A DNA stretch of 64,000 nt from Halorarum halophilum (GTDB taxonomy: Archaea; Halobacteriota; Halobacteria; Halobacteriales; Haloferacaceae). Positions 8,278-18,905 of the stretch are shown one piece after another. Location: NCBI RefSeq assembly GCF_013401515.1, contig NZ_CP058529.1:3472001-3536000 (forward strand). The letters run 5' to 3'. A model generated the notes under the pieces. It was given only the letters and a program-made list of their open reading frames with translations. It had not been told where the DNA came from and did no database searches. A program made the translations under genes and the position numbers. The first letter of the stretch is position 1; every line of letters begins with the position of its first letter.

Positions 8278-8703
8278 TCAGGCGAGTTGCACGTCGTCGA
8301 TGTCGAAGTGCCGGCTCGCCAGCCGTCGCGCGGTCTCGATGGTTCGCCCGTCGGCCCCGATGGCGACGCCGCGGTCGCGCTCTGGAACCTCGACGTAGGC
8401 GACCGTGTCGTTCTGCTCGGAGACCGTGACGCCGCGGACGGCCGCGGGCGCGAGCGCGTTCGCGACGAACGCCTCGGGCGTGTCCGCGTTCTCGACGAGG
8501 ACGACGTCGGCGCCGAGCCGGTCCTCGACCCGACGGACGACCCGTCCGTCCGGGCCGATGGCGTCGCCCATCTCCCCCGCGGGGAGGAGGAAGACGACCC
8601 GGTCGCCGTCGTCCTCGAGGAGGCAGTCGAGCGGGCCGACGTCGGTCAGTTCGTCGAAGGTCCCGATGTACTGTCGGGCCTCGTCGGAGAGTTCGACGCG
8701 CAT
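8278..8703 (-). CDS. nusA: NusA-like transcription elongation/termination factor
   Basis: 141 residues, the short archaeal form of NusA. It has two KH RNA-binding domains with the GxxG-type loops AIGPDGRVV (about residues 48-56) and AIGADGRTI (about 117-125), and lacks the bacterial N-terminal polymerase-binding domain and S1 domain. The start codon abuts the rpoA2 stop with no gap, so translation is coupled and the protein is made together with RNA polymerase. Confidence 0.95.
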   Translation of the reverse strand: MRVELSDEARQYIGTFDELTDVGPLDCLLEDDGDRVVFLLPAGEMGDAIGPDGRVVRRVEDRLGADVVLVENADTPEAFVANALAPAAVRGVTVSEQNDTVAYVEVPERDRGVAIGADGRTIETARRLASRHFDIDDVQLA

Positions 8704-9942
8704 TCAGTCGTCGGCGGATGACGGACTCGGCTTCGAGCCCATCCGCAGGTCGACGTCGCCGGTGCCGATGGACACCGGCTTGCCCACGATGACGTTCTCG
8801 ATGACGCCGTTGAGGTCGTCCTCCTCGCCCATGATGGCCGCGTCGAGGAGGTGGTTCACCGTCACCTCGAACGCCGCGCGGGCGAGCACCGACTCCTTCG
8901 AGCCGGAGATGCCGTGCCGACCGATCGACTCGACGGTGCCGCGGTTGGTCATGATGTCCGAGACGAGCATCAGGTGCCGGACGTTCACGTCGTCGAGCCC
9001 CTGCTCCTCGAGCGTCTCCATCGTCTCGTTGATGATGGACTCGCGGGCGGCCTCGACGCCGAGCGTCCGGTAGATCTCGTGGATGTTGTTACAGGTCGTC
9101 CGGGAGGCGTCGACCCCCTCGATCTCGAGGGCGTCCGCGAACGCCGACCCCTCGGTGTAGAGGACGAACTCCTCGTCGCCGTCGTCGGTCTCCTCCTTGC
9201 GGATGACGACGCGGGTGACCTCCTCGATGCCCTTGAACACGATGTCGCGCAGCTCCTCGACGAGCTGGAGCAGCCGGCGGTAGCTCGGCTCGTCCGGCCC
9301 GAACTCGATGTCGGTGCCGGCGTGGCGCGTCTCCACGCCGAGCGCGTCCTCGATGGTGTCGGCGACCTCGCCGGCGACCTCCGTCGCGTCGTCGTAGGTG
9401 GGCCACCGCTCGAGCAGCGTCTCCTCGTTGAGGTCGACGGACACCAGCATGTCCGCGACGTTCGTGGAGACGTCCCCGAGCGCGAGGATCTTCGTCGACT
9501 CGATCTGCCAGACGACCTCGTGGGCCCTCTCGCGGTCGTTCCCGTGCTCCTCGTCCAGCCGGACGATCATGATCGGCGTGTCCGGCGTCTTCCGCGCGTC
9601 CACCAGTTCGATGAGGCGCGGGAGCCCCTGGGTCACGTCCATCTCCGCGACGCCCGCGTAGTGGAACGTGTTCATCGTCATCTGCGTGCCCGGCTCCCCG
9701 ATGGACTGGGCCGAGACGGTCCCGACCGGCTCCAGCGGGTCGACGCGGGTGTCGATGTAGCGCGACTCGACCGCCTGGGCGATCTCGTTCGCCTGTTCGG
9801 TCGTCACGCCGTCGCGGGCGTTGATCGTCTCGTACACCCGGTCCTTCAGGCGTCGCGGGAGCTCCGTGTCCTCGACGACGAGCGCGATGTCCTCCGTGAC
9901 GTGCTCGTGGGCGTCCACGTGCGCGTCGACGCTCTCAGTCAT
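8704..9942 (-). CDS. rpoA2: DNA-directed RNA polymerase subunit A'' (Rpo1C)
   Basis: 412 residues, equal to the C-terminal third of bacterial beta'. The trigger-loop region [21 protein letters not shown] starts near residue 75, followed by [20 protein letters not shown] and the conserved end [12 protein letters not shown] and [19 protein letters not shown]. The start codon overlaps the end of rpoA1 by 8 nt, so the two halves are translated together and assemble into one catalytic core. Confidence 0.98.
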   Translation of the reverse strand: MTESVDAHVDAHEHVTEDIALVVEDTELPRRLKDRVYETINARDGVTTEQANEIAQAVESRYIDTRVDPLEPVGTVSAQSIGEPGTQMTMNTFHYAGVAEMDVTQGLPRLIELVDARKTPDTPIMIVRLDEEHGNDRERAHEVVWQIESTKILALGDVSTNVADMLVSVDLNEETLLERWPTYDDATEVAGEVADTIEDALGVETRHAGTDIEFGPDEPSYRRLLQLVEELRDIVFKGIEEVTRVVIRKEETDDGDEEFVLYTEGSAFADALEIEGVDASRTTCNNIHEIYRTLGVEAARESIINETMETLEEQGLDDVNVRHLMLVSDIMTNRGTVESIGRHGISGSKESVLARAAFEVTVNHLLDAAIMGEEDDLNGVIENVIVGKPVSIGTGDVDLRMGSKPSPSSADD

Positions 9943-12871
9943 CGGATTCCACCCCCACGCCGCCGGCCTTGTCGAGACCCGGCCCGGCGTACTCCGAGAG
10001 GTTCGTCGGCGGCTCCTCGCGGCCGAGGAACCGTGCCTTCTCGTCGTCGGAGGCGAACTCGGCGTCGACGACGCGGTCCGTGATCTGTTCGACGTCGATC
10101 GCGTTCTCCTGGGTCGAGGACACCTTCACCGGCGAGGTGCCGTCCTCGCCGTACTCGAACTGGACGATGTTGTCCGAGGTGTCCCGGACCGTCCCGTCGT
10201 ACTGCGCCTCCAGTTCGGAGAGCGCGTTGATGAGGCGGCGCTGGAGGTACCCGGACTTCGACGTCCGGACCGCCGTGTCGACCAGGCCCTCGCGGCCGCC
10301 CATCGCGTGGAAGAAGAACTCCCGCGGGGTCAGCCCTCCGCGGTAGGAGTTCTCCACGAAGCCGTGAGCGTCCGACGAGAGGTCGTTCGGCTCGTAGTGG
10401 GCGAGCGTGCGATCCTCGTAACCGCGGTTGATTCGCTCGCCGCGAACCGCCTGCTGGCCGACACAGCCGGCCATCTGGGTGAGGTTCAGCATCGAGCCGC
10501 GGGCGCCCGAGCGGGCCATGATGACCGCCGGGTTGTCGTCCGCGAAGTGGTCCTCCGCGATCTCGCCGGCCGAGTCGCGGGCCTTCCCGAGCGTCTGCAT
10601 GATCTTCATCTCCAGGGTCTCGTCGACCGTCCGGCCCGGCAGCGACTCGAGGTCGCCGGCCTCGTACGTCTCGATGAGCTCCTGGACGCGCTCGTAGGCG
10701 TTCTCGATGGCCTCGTCCACCTGCTCGTTCGCCTGCGGCGGGATGGACTCGTCGTCGATGCCGAGCGAGAAGCCGAAGTGCATGATGGCGCGCATCGCGA
10801 GCGACGCGACCTCGTTGATGAACACGCGGGCGCGGGTCTCGGAGTACATCTTCGTGAGCGTGTCGACGACCTCGCCGCCGAACGCGCCGACGGCGTCCTC
10901 GTCGATGGTCCCTTCGACGAGCTGGCCGTTCTCGATGAGCACCGTATCGCCCGCCGAGGACGTGAACTCGAGGTTCAGGTCGTCGGGCAGCAGCTCCGAG
11001 AACACTGTCTGGCCGGTCCAGACGGGTTCGCCCGCCTCGTTCTCCCCGTCGGCCTCTGGCAGCTCGTCGACCGACGTCGCGCGTAGCAGGTCGAGCGCCT
11101 GCGTCTCCGTGAACTCGGGGTTCTCGTGGGTGAGCAGGTACGTCCCGGAGATGTGGTCCTGGATGGCCCCGATGATGTTCTCGCCGAAGCGCGGGCTGAG
11201 GATCTGTTCCTGCACGCGCATGAGGACGCGCGCCTCCGCGCGGGCCTCCTCGTTCTGCAGCGCGTGCATGTTCATCTCGTCCCCGTCGAAGTCCGCGTTG
11301 TACGGCGGGCAGACGACGGTGTTGAGCCGGAACGTCTTGTACGGCATCACGACCACCTCGTGGGCCATGATGGACATCCGGTGGAGCGACGGCTGCCGGT
11401 TGAAGATCACGATGTCGCCGTCGACGAGGTGGCGGTTGACCTCCCAGCCGGCCTCGACCTTCTCGGCGAGCTCCTCGCAGTTCTTCTCGGTCACCTTCAG
11501 CCGGCGGCCGTCGGGCCGCTTCACGTAGTTGGCTCCGGGGTGGCCCTCGGGTCCGTTGGCGACGTAGCGTCGCGCCCGGTCGAGGTTCCGCTCGGAGACG
11601 TTCATCACCTGCGTCATCTCGCTGGCGACGCGCTCGGGGACGCCGACCTCGTTGAGGCTCAGCGTCGGGTCCGGGCTAATGACGGTCCGGGCGGAGAAGT
11701 TGACGCGCTTCCCGGACAGCGAGCCGCGGAAGCGACCCTCCTTGCCCTTCAGGCGCTGGGAGAGCGTCTTCAGCGGGCGGCCCGAGCGGTGGCGCGCGGG
11801 CGGCGTGCCCGAGATCTCGTTGTCCACGAACGTCGTGACGTGGTACTGGAGCAGCTCCCACAGGTCCTCGATGATGAGCTGCGGGGCGCCGGCCTCGCGG
11901 TTCTCCATGAACCGCTGGTTGATGCGGATGATGTCGACCAGCTTGTGCGTGAGGTCGTCCTCCGAGCGCTGGCCGTTGTCCAGCGTGATGGAGGGACGCG
12001 CCGTCACCGGCGGGACCGGGAGGACGGTCATGATCATCCACTCCGGCCGCGACCCGACGGGGTCGATTCCGAGCGCCTCGAGGTCCTCGTCCGGGATGTC
12101 CTCGAACCAGTCGCGGATGTCCGAGGGCATCAGCTTGTTCATGTCCTCGACCGTGAGGTCGATGTCGAGCGCCTTCTCCAGCGCCTTGCGGTCCTCCTGG
12201 CGCGGGCGGAACTCGCCCGAGAGGATGTCGTTCACCCGCGAGAGGTCGATGCCCGTCTCCTCTGCGAGCTCCGGCGGCGCCATCCCCTCGTCGTCCTCGT
12301 CGTCCTCGTCGGGCTGCATCGCCTGGGCGATGAGCTCGGAGTAGTCGCCCGAGAGCACGTCCTGCACCTCGTAGTAGGTGGTCGGCTTCTCGTGCTTGAT
12401 GTCGGCCTGCGGGGCGCTGCAGTACGGACACGTGGACGCCTTGCGGGCCTGCCGGACGGCCGCCTTCAGCACGTCGGTCGGGTCGCCGCCGAGGTCCTTC
12501 GTCCGCTGGAGGTTCGCCTTGAACTCCTCCTTCTCGTCCTCGGTGAGCGCGAGGCGACCACAATCGCGGCACGTCGACCGGAGCAGCCTGCGGATGAGCT
12601 TCGTGAAGCCGACGTGGATGACCGGTGCGGCGAGTTCGATGTGGCCGAAGTGGCCGTTACACGACCCGGAGTGCTGGCCGCAGGTGCGGCACTCGAGCCC
12701 GGGGTCGATGACGCCGAGCCGCGGGTCCATCAGCCCCATGTCGATGGGGTAGCCGTCGTCGTCGTACGTGTCCGCCGTGATTACCTTCGTGGCGGACATG
12801 TCGCGGTACGTCTCCGGGTCCATCAGGCCGAACTTGATGGCCCCGATCTCCTTGGGTGTCTGACCAGCCAT
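9935..12871 (-). CDS. rpoA1: DNA-directed RNA polymerase subunit A' (Rpo1N)
   Basis: 978 residues, the N-terminal two thirds of the beta' equivalent. Two zinc sites are visible: [18 protein letters not shown] near residue 60, and a clamp site formed by CRDCG (about residue 98) and CPYC (about 148). The catalytic loop [10 protein letters not shown] (about residues 524-533) holds the three aspartates that bind the active-site magnesium. The bridge-helix region [19 protein letters not shown] and [23 protein letters not shown] are intact. It starts 2 nt after the rpoB1 stop. No intein is present. Confidence 0.98.
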   Translation of the reverse strand: MAGQTPKEIGAIKFGLMDPETYRDMSATKVITADTYDDDGYPIDMGLMDPRLGVIDPGLECRTCGQHSGSCNGHFGHIELAAPVIHVGFTKLIRRLLRSTCRDCGRLALTEDEKEEFKANLQRTKDLGGDPTDVLKAAVRQARKASTCPYCSAPQADIKHEKPTTYYEVQDVLSGDYSELIAQAMQPDEDDEDDEGMAPPELAEETGIDLSRVNDILSGEFRPRQEDRKALEKALDIDLTVEDMNKLMPSDIRDWFEDIPDEDLEALGIDPVGSRPEWMIMTVLPVPPVTARPSITLDNGQRSEDDLTHKLVDIIRINQRFMENREAGAPQLIIEDLWELLQYHVTTFVDNEISGTPPARHRSGRPLKTLSQRLKGKEGRFRGSLSGKRVNFSARTVISPDPTLSLNEVGVPERVASEMTQVMNVSERNLDRARRYVANGPEGHPGANYVKRPDGRRLKVTEKNCEELAEKVEAGWEVNRHLVDGDIVIFNRQPSLHRMSIMAHEVVVMPYKTFRLNTVVCPPYNADFDGDEMNMHALQNEEARAEARVLMRVQEQILSPRFGENIIGAIQDHISGTYLLTHENPEFTETQALDLLRATSVDELPEADGENEAGEPVWTGQTVFSELLPDDLNLEFTSSAGDTVLIENGQLVEGTIDEDAVGAFGGEVVDTLTKMYSETRARVFINEVASLAMRAIMHFGFSLGIDDESIPPQANEQVDEAIENAYERVQELIETYEAGDLESLPGRTVDETLEMKIMQTLGKARDSAGEIAEDHFADDNPAVIMARSGARGSMLNLTQMAGCVGQQAVRGERINRGYEDRTLAHYEPNDLSSDAHGFVENSYRGGLTPREFFFHAMGGREGLVDTAVRTSKSGYLQRRLINALSELEAQYDGTVRDTSDNIVQFEYGEDGTSPVKVSSTQENAIDVEQITDRVVDAEFASDDEKARFLGREEPPTNLSEYAGPGLDKAGGVGVESDD

Positions 12872-12873
12872 TG

Positions 12874-14700
12874 TTATACTGCGTCCTCCAGTTCCAGCGT
12901 CGGTCGAATGCCGAGCGCCTTCATCTCGTCGAGCAGGAGTTTGAAGGCGTAGCTGACCTCGATCTTGTGGATGTTGTCCTCGTCACCCGTGACCGGGTCG
13001 TAGATGCGGCGCTGCTCGCGGTCTTCGACGGCGACCATCCCCGTCTCCTCGGAGATGTACACCTCCTCGCGGTCGGAGGCGTCGAGGAGGCGCTCCTTCA
13101 GCGCCATCGCGGCGCCGTGACCGATGAGCACCTCGCGCTCCATCTCGCCGACGCGGAGGCCGCCCTCGCGGGCGCGCCCCTCGGTCGGCTGGCGGGTGAG
13201 CACCTGCACGGGACCGCGCGAGCGGGCGTGCAGCTTGTTCGACACCATGTGGTACAGCTTGTGGTAGAGGATGGTGCCGACGAAGATCTCCGCCTCGATC
13301 TTCTCGCCGGTGACGCCCGAGTACATGACCTCCTTCCCGGACGACTTGTAGCCGTGCTCCTCGAGGGAGCTACGGAGTTTCTCCTCGTTCTCGCCCTGGA
13401 AGGCGGTGCCGTCGACCCGCCGTCCCTCGAGCGAGCCGACCTTGCCGCCGAGCATCTCCAGCACGTGGCCGACCGTCATGCGCGACGGCAGCGCGTGCGG
13501 GTTGAGCACCAGGTCGGGCACGACGCCGTCCTCGGTGAACGGCATGTCCTCCTGGGGCGCGAGGTGGCCGACGACGCCCTTCTGGCCGTGTCGCGACGCG
13601 AACTTGTCCCCGAGTTCGGGGATGCGCTCGTCGCGGACGGACACCTTCGAGAGCTTCGAGCCGTCCTCGCCCTCCATCAGCGTCACCGTGTCGACGACGC
13701 CGTCCTCGCCAGAGCGCATCGTGACGGACGTCTCGCGGCGCTTCTGCGGGGAGAGCCCGCCCATGTCGTCCGGCTCCTCGAGGAACCGCGGGGGGCTCGT
13801 CTTCCCGAGCAGGACCGAGTTCTCGTCGACCGTCGTCTCGGGGTTGACGAGGCCGTCCTCGTCGAGGTGGGTGTAGGCGTCCTCGCCGCGGGCGCCCCGA
13901 ACGTCCTGGGAGGGGATCTCGAAGCGGTCCTCCTGGCCGCCGGGGTAGCGGCGCTCCTCGCCCTCGTAGGTCCGGAAGAAGTGCGATCGGGACAGCGCGC
14001 GGTCGACGGACCCCTTGTTCATGACGAGCGCGTCCTCGATGTTGAACCCCTCGTAGGACATGACGGCGACGACGAAGTTCTGCGCCGCGGGGCGCTCGTC
14101 GAAGCCGATCTGCTCGGTCGTCTGGGTCTTCACCATCGACAGCTGCGGGTAGTGCAGCAGGTGCTGTCGCGTGTCGGGGCGGATGCGGTAGTTGGCCGAC
14201 GGCAGCCCGAGCGACTGCTTCATCATCCCCGCGCCCATCGTGATGCGCGGGCTGGCGTTGTGTTCGGGGTAGGGGATCATCCCCGCGCCGATGCCGAAGA
14301 TGAGCTGCGGGTCGATCTCGAGGTGGGTGGTGTTCTCGGTGATGTCCTCCTCGTCGACGGCGACGAGGATGTTCTCCTCCTCCTCGGCGTCGATGAACTC
14401 GACGAGCCCGTGCTCGACGAGGTCCTCGAACTCGATCTCCCCGTCCTGCATCGCCTCGATGTGCTCGTCGTCGAGCATCGGCTCGCCGTTCTCCACGACG
14501 ATGAGCGGTCGCCGAGCGCGCCCGGCGTCGGCGTTCACGATGACCTCGCCGGTGCGGTCCCGAACCGAGACGTTCACCATGTCGGAGACGTCGCCGCGCC
14601 GGCGGGCCTCGCGGATCTGTGCTGCTAGCTGGTTCGGGTCCGGGTGGGTCCCGACCAGGCTTCCGTTGACGTATACTTTCGCTTCTCGTGCCTGAGCCAT
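12874..14700 (-). CDS. rpoB1: DNA-directed RNA polymerase subunit B' (Rpo2C)
   Basis: 608 residues, the C-terminal half of the beta equivalent. The active-site and hybrid-binding motifs are present: [53 protein letters not shown] and the C-terminal [16 protein letters not shown]. The frame is open above the chosen start, but ATG at 14700 ([13 protein letters not shown]) lies 4 nt after the rpoB2 stop and matches the family start. Confidence 0.98.
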   Translation of the reverse strand: MAQAREAKVYVNGSLVGTHPDPNQLAAQIREARRRGDVSDMVNVSVRDRTGEVIVNADAGRARRPLIVVENGEPMLDDEHIEAMQDGEIEFEDLVEHGLVEFIDAEEEENILVAVDEEDITENTTHLEIDPQLIFGIGAGMIPYPEHNASPRITMGAGMMKQSLGLPSANYRIRPDTRQHLLHYPQLSMVKTQTTEQIGFDERPAAQNFVVAVMSYEGFNIEDALVMNKGSVDRALSRSHFFRTYEGEERRYPGGQEDRFEIPSQDVRGARGEDAYTHLDEDGLVNPETTVDENSVLLGKTSPPRFLEEPDDMGGLSPQKRRETSVTMRSGEDGVVDTVTLMEGEDGSKLSKVSVRDERIPELGDKFASRHGQKGVVGHLAPQEDMPFTEDGVVPDLVLNPHALPSRMTVGHVLEMLGGKVGSLEGRRVDGTAFQGENEEKLRSSLEEHGYKSSGKEVMYSGVTGEKIEAEIFVGTILYHKLYHMVSNKLHARSRGPVQVLTRQPTEGRAREGGLRVGEMEREVLIGHGAAMALKERLLDASDREEVYISEETGMVAVEDREQRRIYDPVTGDEDNIHKIEVSYAFKLLLDEMKALGIRPTLELEDAV

Positions 14701-14704
14701 GATA

Positions 14705-16270
14705 TCAGTCGTCCGCGGACGCTCGATCCACGCCCTCGATGCCGGGCATGCCCTCGACACCCATGGACGCGAGTTCCCGTTTCAGTCCCTGTTCGTCCTC
14801 GATGTCCTGTGAGAGTTCCATCGCCTGCGCGAAGTTCTTCACGAGCCCGCAGTTCGGGCCCTCGGGGGTCTCCGACGGACCGATCCGACCCCACTGGGTC
14901 GCGTGCAGGTCGCGCGCCTCGAAGTGCGGCTGCGAGCGCGACAGCGGCGAGCGCAGGCGGCGCAGGTGCGACAGGACGCCCATGTAGTCCGTCCGGTCGA
15001 CCAGCTGCGAGACGCCCGAGCGACCGCCGACCCAGTTACCGGTGGCGATGGGGTGTTCGAGCCGCTCGGTGAGCACGTCGGAGCGGACCACCGTGTTGAC
15101 GGTGAGCTGGCGGTTCCGCATGTTCGCCCGCTCGAGCTGGTACTTCACGTCGCGCGCGAGCTTGTTCAGCGCCGTCCGGAAGAGGTCCTTCATCAGGTCG
15201 CCGGACACCTTGAGGCGCTTGTTGGCGTAGTGGTCCTTGTCGTCGGCCTCGCGGCGATCGAGCGCGAGTTCGAAGCACGCTTCCGCCATCCGGCAGAGGT
15301 AGAACGCCTTGTTCGAGCGGGTCTCCTCGTCCTCGACGCCCTCCTCGTGGAGGTGGGGGAGGAGGTAGCGGTCGATGACGTAGTTGGCCCGCTTCAGCTG
15401 GTAGTTCTTCCCCTGGCCGGAGGCGACGCGCTCGCCGAGGGTCTCGATGGCCTCCTCGGTCGTCTGGACCTCGGCCTCCTCCAGGTTCTCCAGCATGTAC
15501 TTCACGATCTCCGGGTCGTCGGAGACGCGGTGGACGATCTCCTCGTCAGATTCGAGCCCGAGCGCCCGGACGAGGGTGACGAAGTTCACCGAGCCCGACA
15601 CGGAGGGGAAGGACACCTCGAGCAGCCCCTCGCGGTTGCGCTCGCAGAGCACGAGCGCGCGGTAGCCGCGGCGCTGGGAGAACGTCTTGGCGACCTGGAT
15701 GTCGTCGCCGTACTTCGTGTCGTGCTCGGCGAGGATCTTGTTGGGCGCCAGGTCCTCCGAGGTCATCAGCACGCGCTCGGAGCCGTTGACGATGAAGTAG
15801 CCGCCGGGGTCGACGGGGTCCTCGCCGATCTCGACGAGGTCGTCGTCGGAGAAGCCGGCGATGTTGCACTTCTCGGAGCCGACCATGATGGGCATCCGAC
15901 CGACCTTCGTCTCGGTCTGGTCGACGACCGTCTCCGGCTCCTCCTCGCCGCCGCGGATGACCTTCATCTCCATGAACACCGGGGCGGCGTAGGTGATGTT
16001 TCGGAGGCGCGCCTCCTGCGGGTAGAGCAGTTCCTCGGAGCCGTCGGCCTCGCGGACGCGGGGCGTCGTGATCCGAACGTCGCCGAGTTCGACGTACACG
16101 GGCTCCTGGCCCTCCTTGTCGCCGATGTCGGTGTCGATGGTCTCCTTCTCGTCGACGACGCGCTGCATGCCTCGTGCGAGGAAGTTGTTGAACGACCGGA
16201 AGTGGTGGGCCGCCAGTCGCTCCTGGGAGAAGTACTCCCGGGAGACCTCGCGTCGAGACTCCCGATTCAT
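14705..16270 (-). CDS. rpoB2: DNA-directed RNA polymerase subunit B'' (Rpo2N)
   Basis: 521 residues, the N-terminal half of the beta equivalent, containing the lobe and fork regions. Landmarks are [36 protein letters not shown] and [20 protein letters not shown] near the end, which form the rifampicin-pocket region in bacteria. The start overlaps the rpoH stop by 4 nt (ATGA), so translation is coupled. The split of beta into B'' and B' is typical of Halobacteria and methanogens. Confidence 0.98.
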   Translation of the reverse strand: MNRESRREVSREYFSQERLAAHHFRSFNNFLARGMQRVVDEKETIDTDIGDKEGQEPVYVELGDVRITTPRVREADGSEELLYPQEARLRNITYAAPVFMEMKVIRGGEEEPETVVDQTETKVGRMPIMVGSEKCNIAGFSDDDLVEIGEDPVDPGGYFIVNGSERVLMTSEDLAPNKILAEHDTKYGDDIQVAKTFSQRRGYRALVLCERNREGLLEVSFPSVSGSVNFVTLVRALGLESDEEIVHRVSDDPEIVKYMLENLEEAEVQTTEEAIETLGERVASGQGKNYQLKRANYVIDRYLLPHLHEEGVEDEETRSNKAFYLCRMAEACFELALDRREADDKDHYANKRLKVSGDLMKDLFRTALNKLARDVKYQLERANMRNRQLTVNTVVRSDVLTERLEHPIATGNWVGGRSGVSQLVDRTDYMGVLSHLRRLRSPLSRSQPHFEARDLHATQWGRIGPSETPEGPNCGLVKNFAQAMELSQDIEDEQGLKRELASMGVEGMPGIEGVDRASADD

Positions 16271-16497
16271 TCTACCACCAGCCGATAGACGACAGCCTGG
16301 TCGGTGGTGCGCGAGTCACGCTCGATGCGGATGACGTCCCCGACCTCGGCCTCGTCGGGGAGCGCGGGGTCCGTCCGCGTGATCTTCGGCAGATCGGTCT
16401 TCTTCACGTTGTACTCCTCGAGGACCTCCTCGACGCGCTCGGGGTCGTCGAGGACTGTGTGGTCCGGAACCAGTTCGTGTTCACTTACGTTTACCAT
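16267..16497 (-). CDS. rpoH: DNA-directed RNA polymerase subunit H (Rpo5)
   Basis: 76 residues, the archaeal equivalent of the C-terminal domain of eukaryotic RPB5. It contains the characteristic [41 protein letters not shown] and the final VVYRLVVE. The subunit sits at the jaw where downstream DNA enters. It is the first gene of the rpoH-B2-B1-A1-A2-nusA operon, read leftwards. Confidence 0.98.
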   Translation of the reverse strand: MVNVSEHELVPDHTVLDDPERVEEVLEEYNVKKTDLPKITRTDPALPDEAEVGDVIRIERDSRTTDQAVVYRLVVE

Positions 16498-16586
16498 GTC
16501 TCGGTGGTGTTCGCGTTCGGCGTCGGCCTGTGCCGCTGGGGAGAAGTTGTCACGAGGATACTACGGCGCTCTATACGACGACGGGG

Positions 16587-16592
16587 TTTAAG
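16587..16592 (-). promoter_or_regulatory. Probable TATA box of the rpo operon
   Basis: CTTAAA on the minus strand, about 90 nt before the rpoH start. This would put the transcript start near 16562 and leave a 5' leader of about 65 nt. The leader is more AT-rich than the genes around it. The assignment is by eye only. Confidence 0.4.
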
Positions 16593-16722
16593 GCTTGCCA
16601 AGTACGCTCGGGACGCGACGCTAGTCGACCCGCAGATGAATACAACATCGACAACGACGAGCGACGCCTTCAAGCTTGCGACGCACGGTATCGGGGGACA
16701 CGGCGGCGAAGGATAACAAGCC

Positions 16723-16729
16723 TTAATTA
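16723..16729 (+). promoter_or_regulatory. Probable TATA box of tRNA-Asp
   Basis: TTAATTA centred about 33 nt before the first base of the tRNA. It lies in a short AT-rich patch, as expected for an archaeal tRNA promoter with a short 5' leader. Confidence 0.5.
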
Positions 16730-16758
16730 CGTACCTCCGATACTCAGCATTGCAGGAA

Positions 16759-16831
16759 GCCCGGATGGTGTAGTGGCCCATCATACGACCCTGTCACGGT
16801 CGTGACGCGGGTTCAAATCCCGCTCCGGGCG
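16759..16831 (+). tRNA. tRNA-Asp (anticodon GTC)
   Basis: A complete cloverleaf can be folded by eye. The acceptor stem GCCCGGA pairs with TCCGGGC, with discriminator G at 16831. The anticodon stem CGACC/GGTCG closes the loop CTGTCAC with anticodon GTC. The T arm is GCGGG-TTCAAAT-CCCGC. CCA is not encoded. There is no intron. The less GC-rich small-gene stretch begins just after it. Confidence 0.97.
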
Positions 16832-17071
16832 TCCCGACGATTCGCGCCTTCTAACGGTACTTTACGATTGACTACGGGTCAGAGATCACCTACGCATTCG
16901 GTCGTGTGACGAAACGTACAGCGACCATTCGGGTGATGTCCAATGAACATACCCACCGGACAACAGTCCGCGGATTACACCTGTTACAGCTTTCGCGTCA
17001 ACGGCATCTACAAGCAGCAAACCGGGTAGAATGGACAGCAAAACTGTGGCACCATCAAACGCCGGATTCGC

Positions 17072-17428
17072 TCACTGAAGATCGGCAGCCGCTGTGAGGG
17101 TGAGGTGCGGGGTGAGACAGTCTACGGCGTCCAGCGCTTCGACCGTTTCCCGCTCTACGTCGTAGCACACCACACCTGCGCCAGCCAGCTTCGGCAAGTG
17201 AGTGTGGTGAAGGCCAGTCAGAACCCGTTCATAGTAGTCGTACGTCGGATCTGCTTCCCAGATCGCGATCTGCTCAGCGAGGTCGCCAAGCGAGACGGCA
17301 CCAACCTTCTGTGAGAGATAGTGGAGCGTATACCGACGATGGTCATGCGCAAGAAGGTCGAAAATCGTAGTCGGGTTGAGGTCTCCAGTACTGGTCCCGC
17401 TCGATGAGTCGTCAGGCTTCGTTTTCAT
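17072..17428 (-). CDS. DUF7344 winged-helix regulator-like protein
   Basis: 118 residues. The stretch TTIFDLLAHDHRRYTLHYLS (about residues 21-40) followed by LGDLAEQIA and the histidine-rich LTGLHHTHLPKLAGAGVVCYD is the haloarchaeal DUF7344 pattern. This is a small winged-helix fold related to ArsR/HTH_10-type proteins, probably DNA-binding. Haloarchaea encode many such proteins, and their targets are mostly unknown. The region around it has lower GC than the rpo block. It has no visible partner gene. Confidence 0.8.
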   Translation of the reverse strand: MKTKPDDSSSGTSTGDLNPTTIFDLLAHDHRRYTLHYLSQKVGAVSLGDLAEQIAIWEADPTYDYYERVLTGLHHTHLPKLAGAGVVCYDVERETVEALDAVDCLTPHLTLTAAADLQ

Positions 17429-17617
17429 GGACTTCCCCGCACTCTACTTCCACCCGCAACCACCCCTTCCCCTGTGGCTACCTTGAGTTGAGCGCTGCAT
17501 AGTAATCATGCCCCTGGAGCATAACTGTTCGGGAGTGGGTGGTTCTCGGGTTGGTGTAGTGCAAATTATGACAACCGGGTTATACGATGCTAAATCAGAT
17601 TGCGATCACATCGTCCG

Positions 17618-17839
17618 TTAGTCGGTGATGTAGTCTGGATCGTAACTCGCGGTTTCAGCGGCGCTAGTTTTTGAGATCTCAATCGTCCAGTCGGGCGCGG
17701 CCTCAACTGGAACCGTAACCTCCCACGTGCCTTCAAGCTCGGCGCCGTTTGTAAACGCGTCCAGGATGAGGGACTTCAGCTCATGCTGGAACTCGGTAGT
17801 AACGTCAGTTCCCTCATCCGGGCCATCTTGTGAATCCAT
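17618..17839 (-). CDS. Small conserved haloarchaeal hypothetical protein (73 aa)
   Basis: 73 residues, acidic and without a hydrophobic segment. A central helix (EFQHELKSLILDAFTNG) is followed by a strand pattern TWEVTVPVEAAPDWTIEISK. Similar short proteins are scattered in haloarchaeal genomes near mobile or tRNA-linked regions, but I cannot name the family. The nearest TATA-like sequence (GTATATACTCC on the minus strand, 17909-17919) is about 70-80 nt upstream, which would leave a leader. Confidence 0.6.
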   Translation of the reverse strand: MDSQDGPDEGTDVTTEFQHELKSLILDAFTNGAELEGTWEVTVPVEAAPDWTIEISKTSAAETASYDPDYITD

Positions 17840-18151
17840 GGTGGTGTGGAGTACTGTACCGGTCAGTTCATCTGGCTTTCTTCAGTCTCCAGACCCTCGG
17901 AAGCTTCAGGAGTATATACCCACATCGGTCATATTTCCGTCCGTCATATCAGGAACAATATGAGTTACACCGGTAGACGAAAGGCTGCCGGTTGAGACCG
18001 ACCGTGCCGAATCATCGACACAGCCAACGCCGAGAGATACGGGGAACAGAAGTGTTGAGAGATGATTCTGCTTCAAGAACGTGCTCGCTCAGCGATCGAC
18101 ACTCACTTCGAACGCCCTCATGTGCACCGGTAATCTCCCTGTGTTCGAAAC
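17840..18151. other. Gene-poor stretch
   Basis: About 310 nt between two small minus-strand genes. It contains a TATA-like GTATATACTCC (17909-17919, minus strand) that could serve the 73-residue gene. The plus-strand frames crossing it read as low-complexity protein. I see nothing else. Confidence 0.4.
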
Positions 18152-18439
18152 TCAGGATTCCCGAACGTCGTTCCGGAGTTCCTGCTTCCGGTTGTCAATC
18201 GCCCGTCGGATGTTCACCCGATCGTTTCCCGAGGCGTTGTCACGCGCGGTTTGCAGGCGTGAGAGTGTCTCGTCGTTCTCGTACCGCTCCTGAAATTCGC
18301 ACGTTGCCACATCTCCGTTAGGGGAAAGAGTACCAGTGAATGTTGCGATTCCCCCTTCCCGGAAACCGGTGGGTTTTTCCCCGTTCAGGGACCGGCGTTG
18401 ACGTTCGTTTCGCCGTTTTGCTTCAACTCGTTCTTCCAT
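18152..18439 (-). CDS. Hypothetical protein (95 aa), possibly mobile-region gene
   Basis: 95 residues, charged, with an Arg-rich N-terminal helix (MEERVEAKRRNERQRRS) and a C-terminal helical part NASGNDRVNIRRAIDNRKQEL. The amino-acid make-up looks like a real protein rather than a shadow frame. However, it overlaps the next gene upstream by 55 nt in a different frame, which is unusual, so either this start or that gene's end could be wrong. No family is recognised. Confidence 0.4.
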   Translation of the reverse strand: MEERVEAKRRNERQRRSLNGEKPTGFREGGIATFTGTLSPNGDVATCEFQERYENDETLSRLQTARDNASGNDRVNIRRAIDNRKQELRNDVRES

Positions 18440-18570
18440 TCAATCTCCCCCTCGATGCGCCCAAGCAGTGAGGTGGCATGCTGTCGATCTTTACCGTCTC
18501 GGTCGCGCTCTTCCTTGATCTTCGTCGGCTCATGTTCGAGGAAGGCGAGGTCACGGGCGGATAGTTCCAT
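18385..18570 (-). CDS. Hypothetical protein (61 aa)
   Basis: From the ATG at 18570 (MELSARDLAFLEHEP) this gives 61 residues; an earlier in-frame ATG at 18597 would add nine. It is highly charged and helix-forming (KIKEERDRDGKDRQ). It overlaps the 95-residue gene downstream in another frame. Both lie in the less GC-rich stretch beside tRNA-Asp and may be remnants or cargo of an integrated element. Function is unknown. Confidence 0.4.
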   Translation of the reverse strand: MELSARDLAFLEHEPTKIKEERDRDGKDRQHATSLLGRIEGEIEWKNELKQNGETNVNAGP

Positions 18571-18597
18571 GATTGATGTAACATATGGCGGATACAT

Positions 18598-18905
18598 GAA
18601 CCTGGGTCTGGTTCTTTGTTTGGCACACCTCTATTCAGCGGTGTGATCGTGTGGGGGTTGTTCCGTTTATAGGGTCGCGAATCAGTGGCCGGATTTCGCA
18701 GGTTTTCAAGTGTTTCTTGTCATCTCACATCGCGATGACTACTTTCTGCTTGGCTCGGTTCTTGATGGGGCTGTATCGAGAACGGAGACCCTGTCAAAAC
18801 TCCCAGTACCCATCGAGCTCGACACCCAGAAGTCGGGTTAGAACGAATATGTATCAGTAGCGACCTAGGGTAACTTTATTGGCGGAACCGAGAAACGATT
18901 GCGTT
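18598..18905. other. Gene-poor stretch upstream of the KaiC-like gene
   Basis: About 310 nt without a convincing gene. Near its end TAACTTTATT (18871-18880) lies 26-35 nt before the KaiC-like ATG and is a good leaderless-promoter TATA box. The rest shows no clear repeat or dyad to the eye. Confidence 0.4.

Noticed and set aside
12856-14628. A 590-codon open frame on the plus strand opposite rpoB1
   Set aside because: It is a shadow of the highly GC-biased rpoB1 gene. The product is an unnatural mix of Leu/Val/Arg/Asp/His without any domain, whereas the minus strand gives a perfect RNA polymerase subunit.
9935-16270. Inteins in the RNA polymerase genes
   Set aside because: rpoA1 and rpoB1/rpoB2 have normal lengths and uninterrupted conserved motifs; no splicing-domain signatures are present.
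14903-16288. A 461-codon plus-strand frame opposite rpoB2
   Set aside because: Same reason: low-complexity shadow product opposite an unmistakable polymerase gene.
16759-18905. A direct repeat of the tRNA-Asp 3' end that would mark an attachment site
   Set aside because: I looked for the T-arm and acceptor sequence downstream and found no second copy within the stretch.
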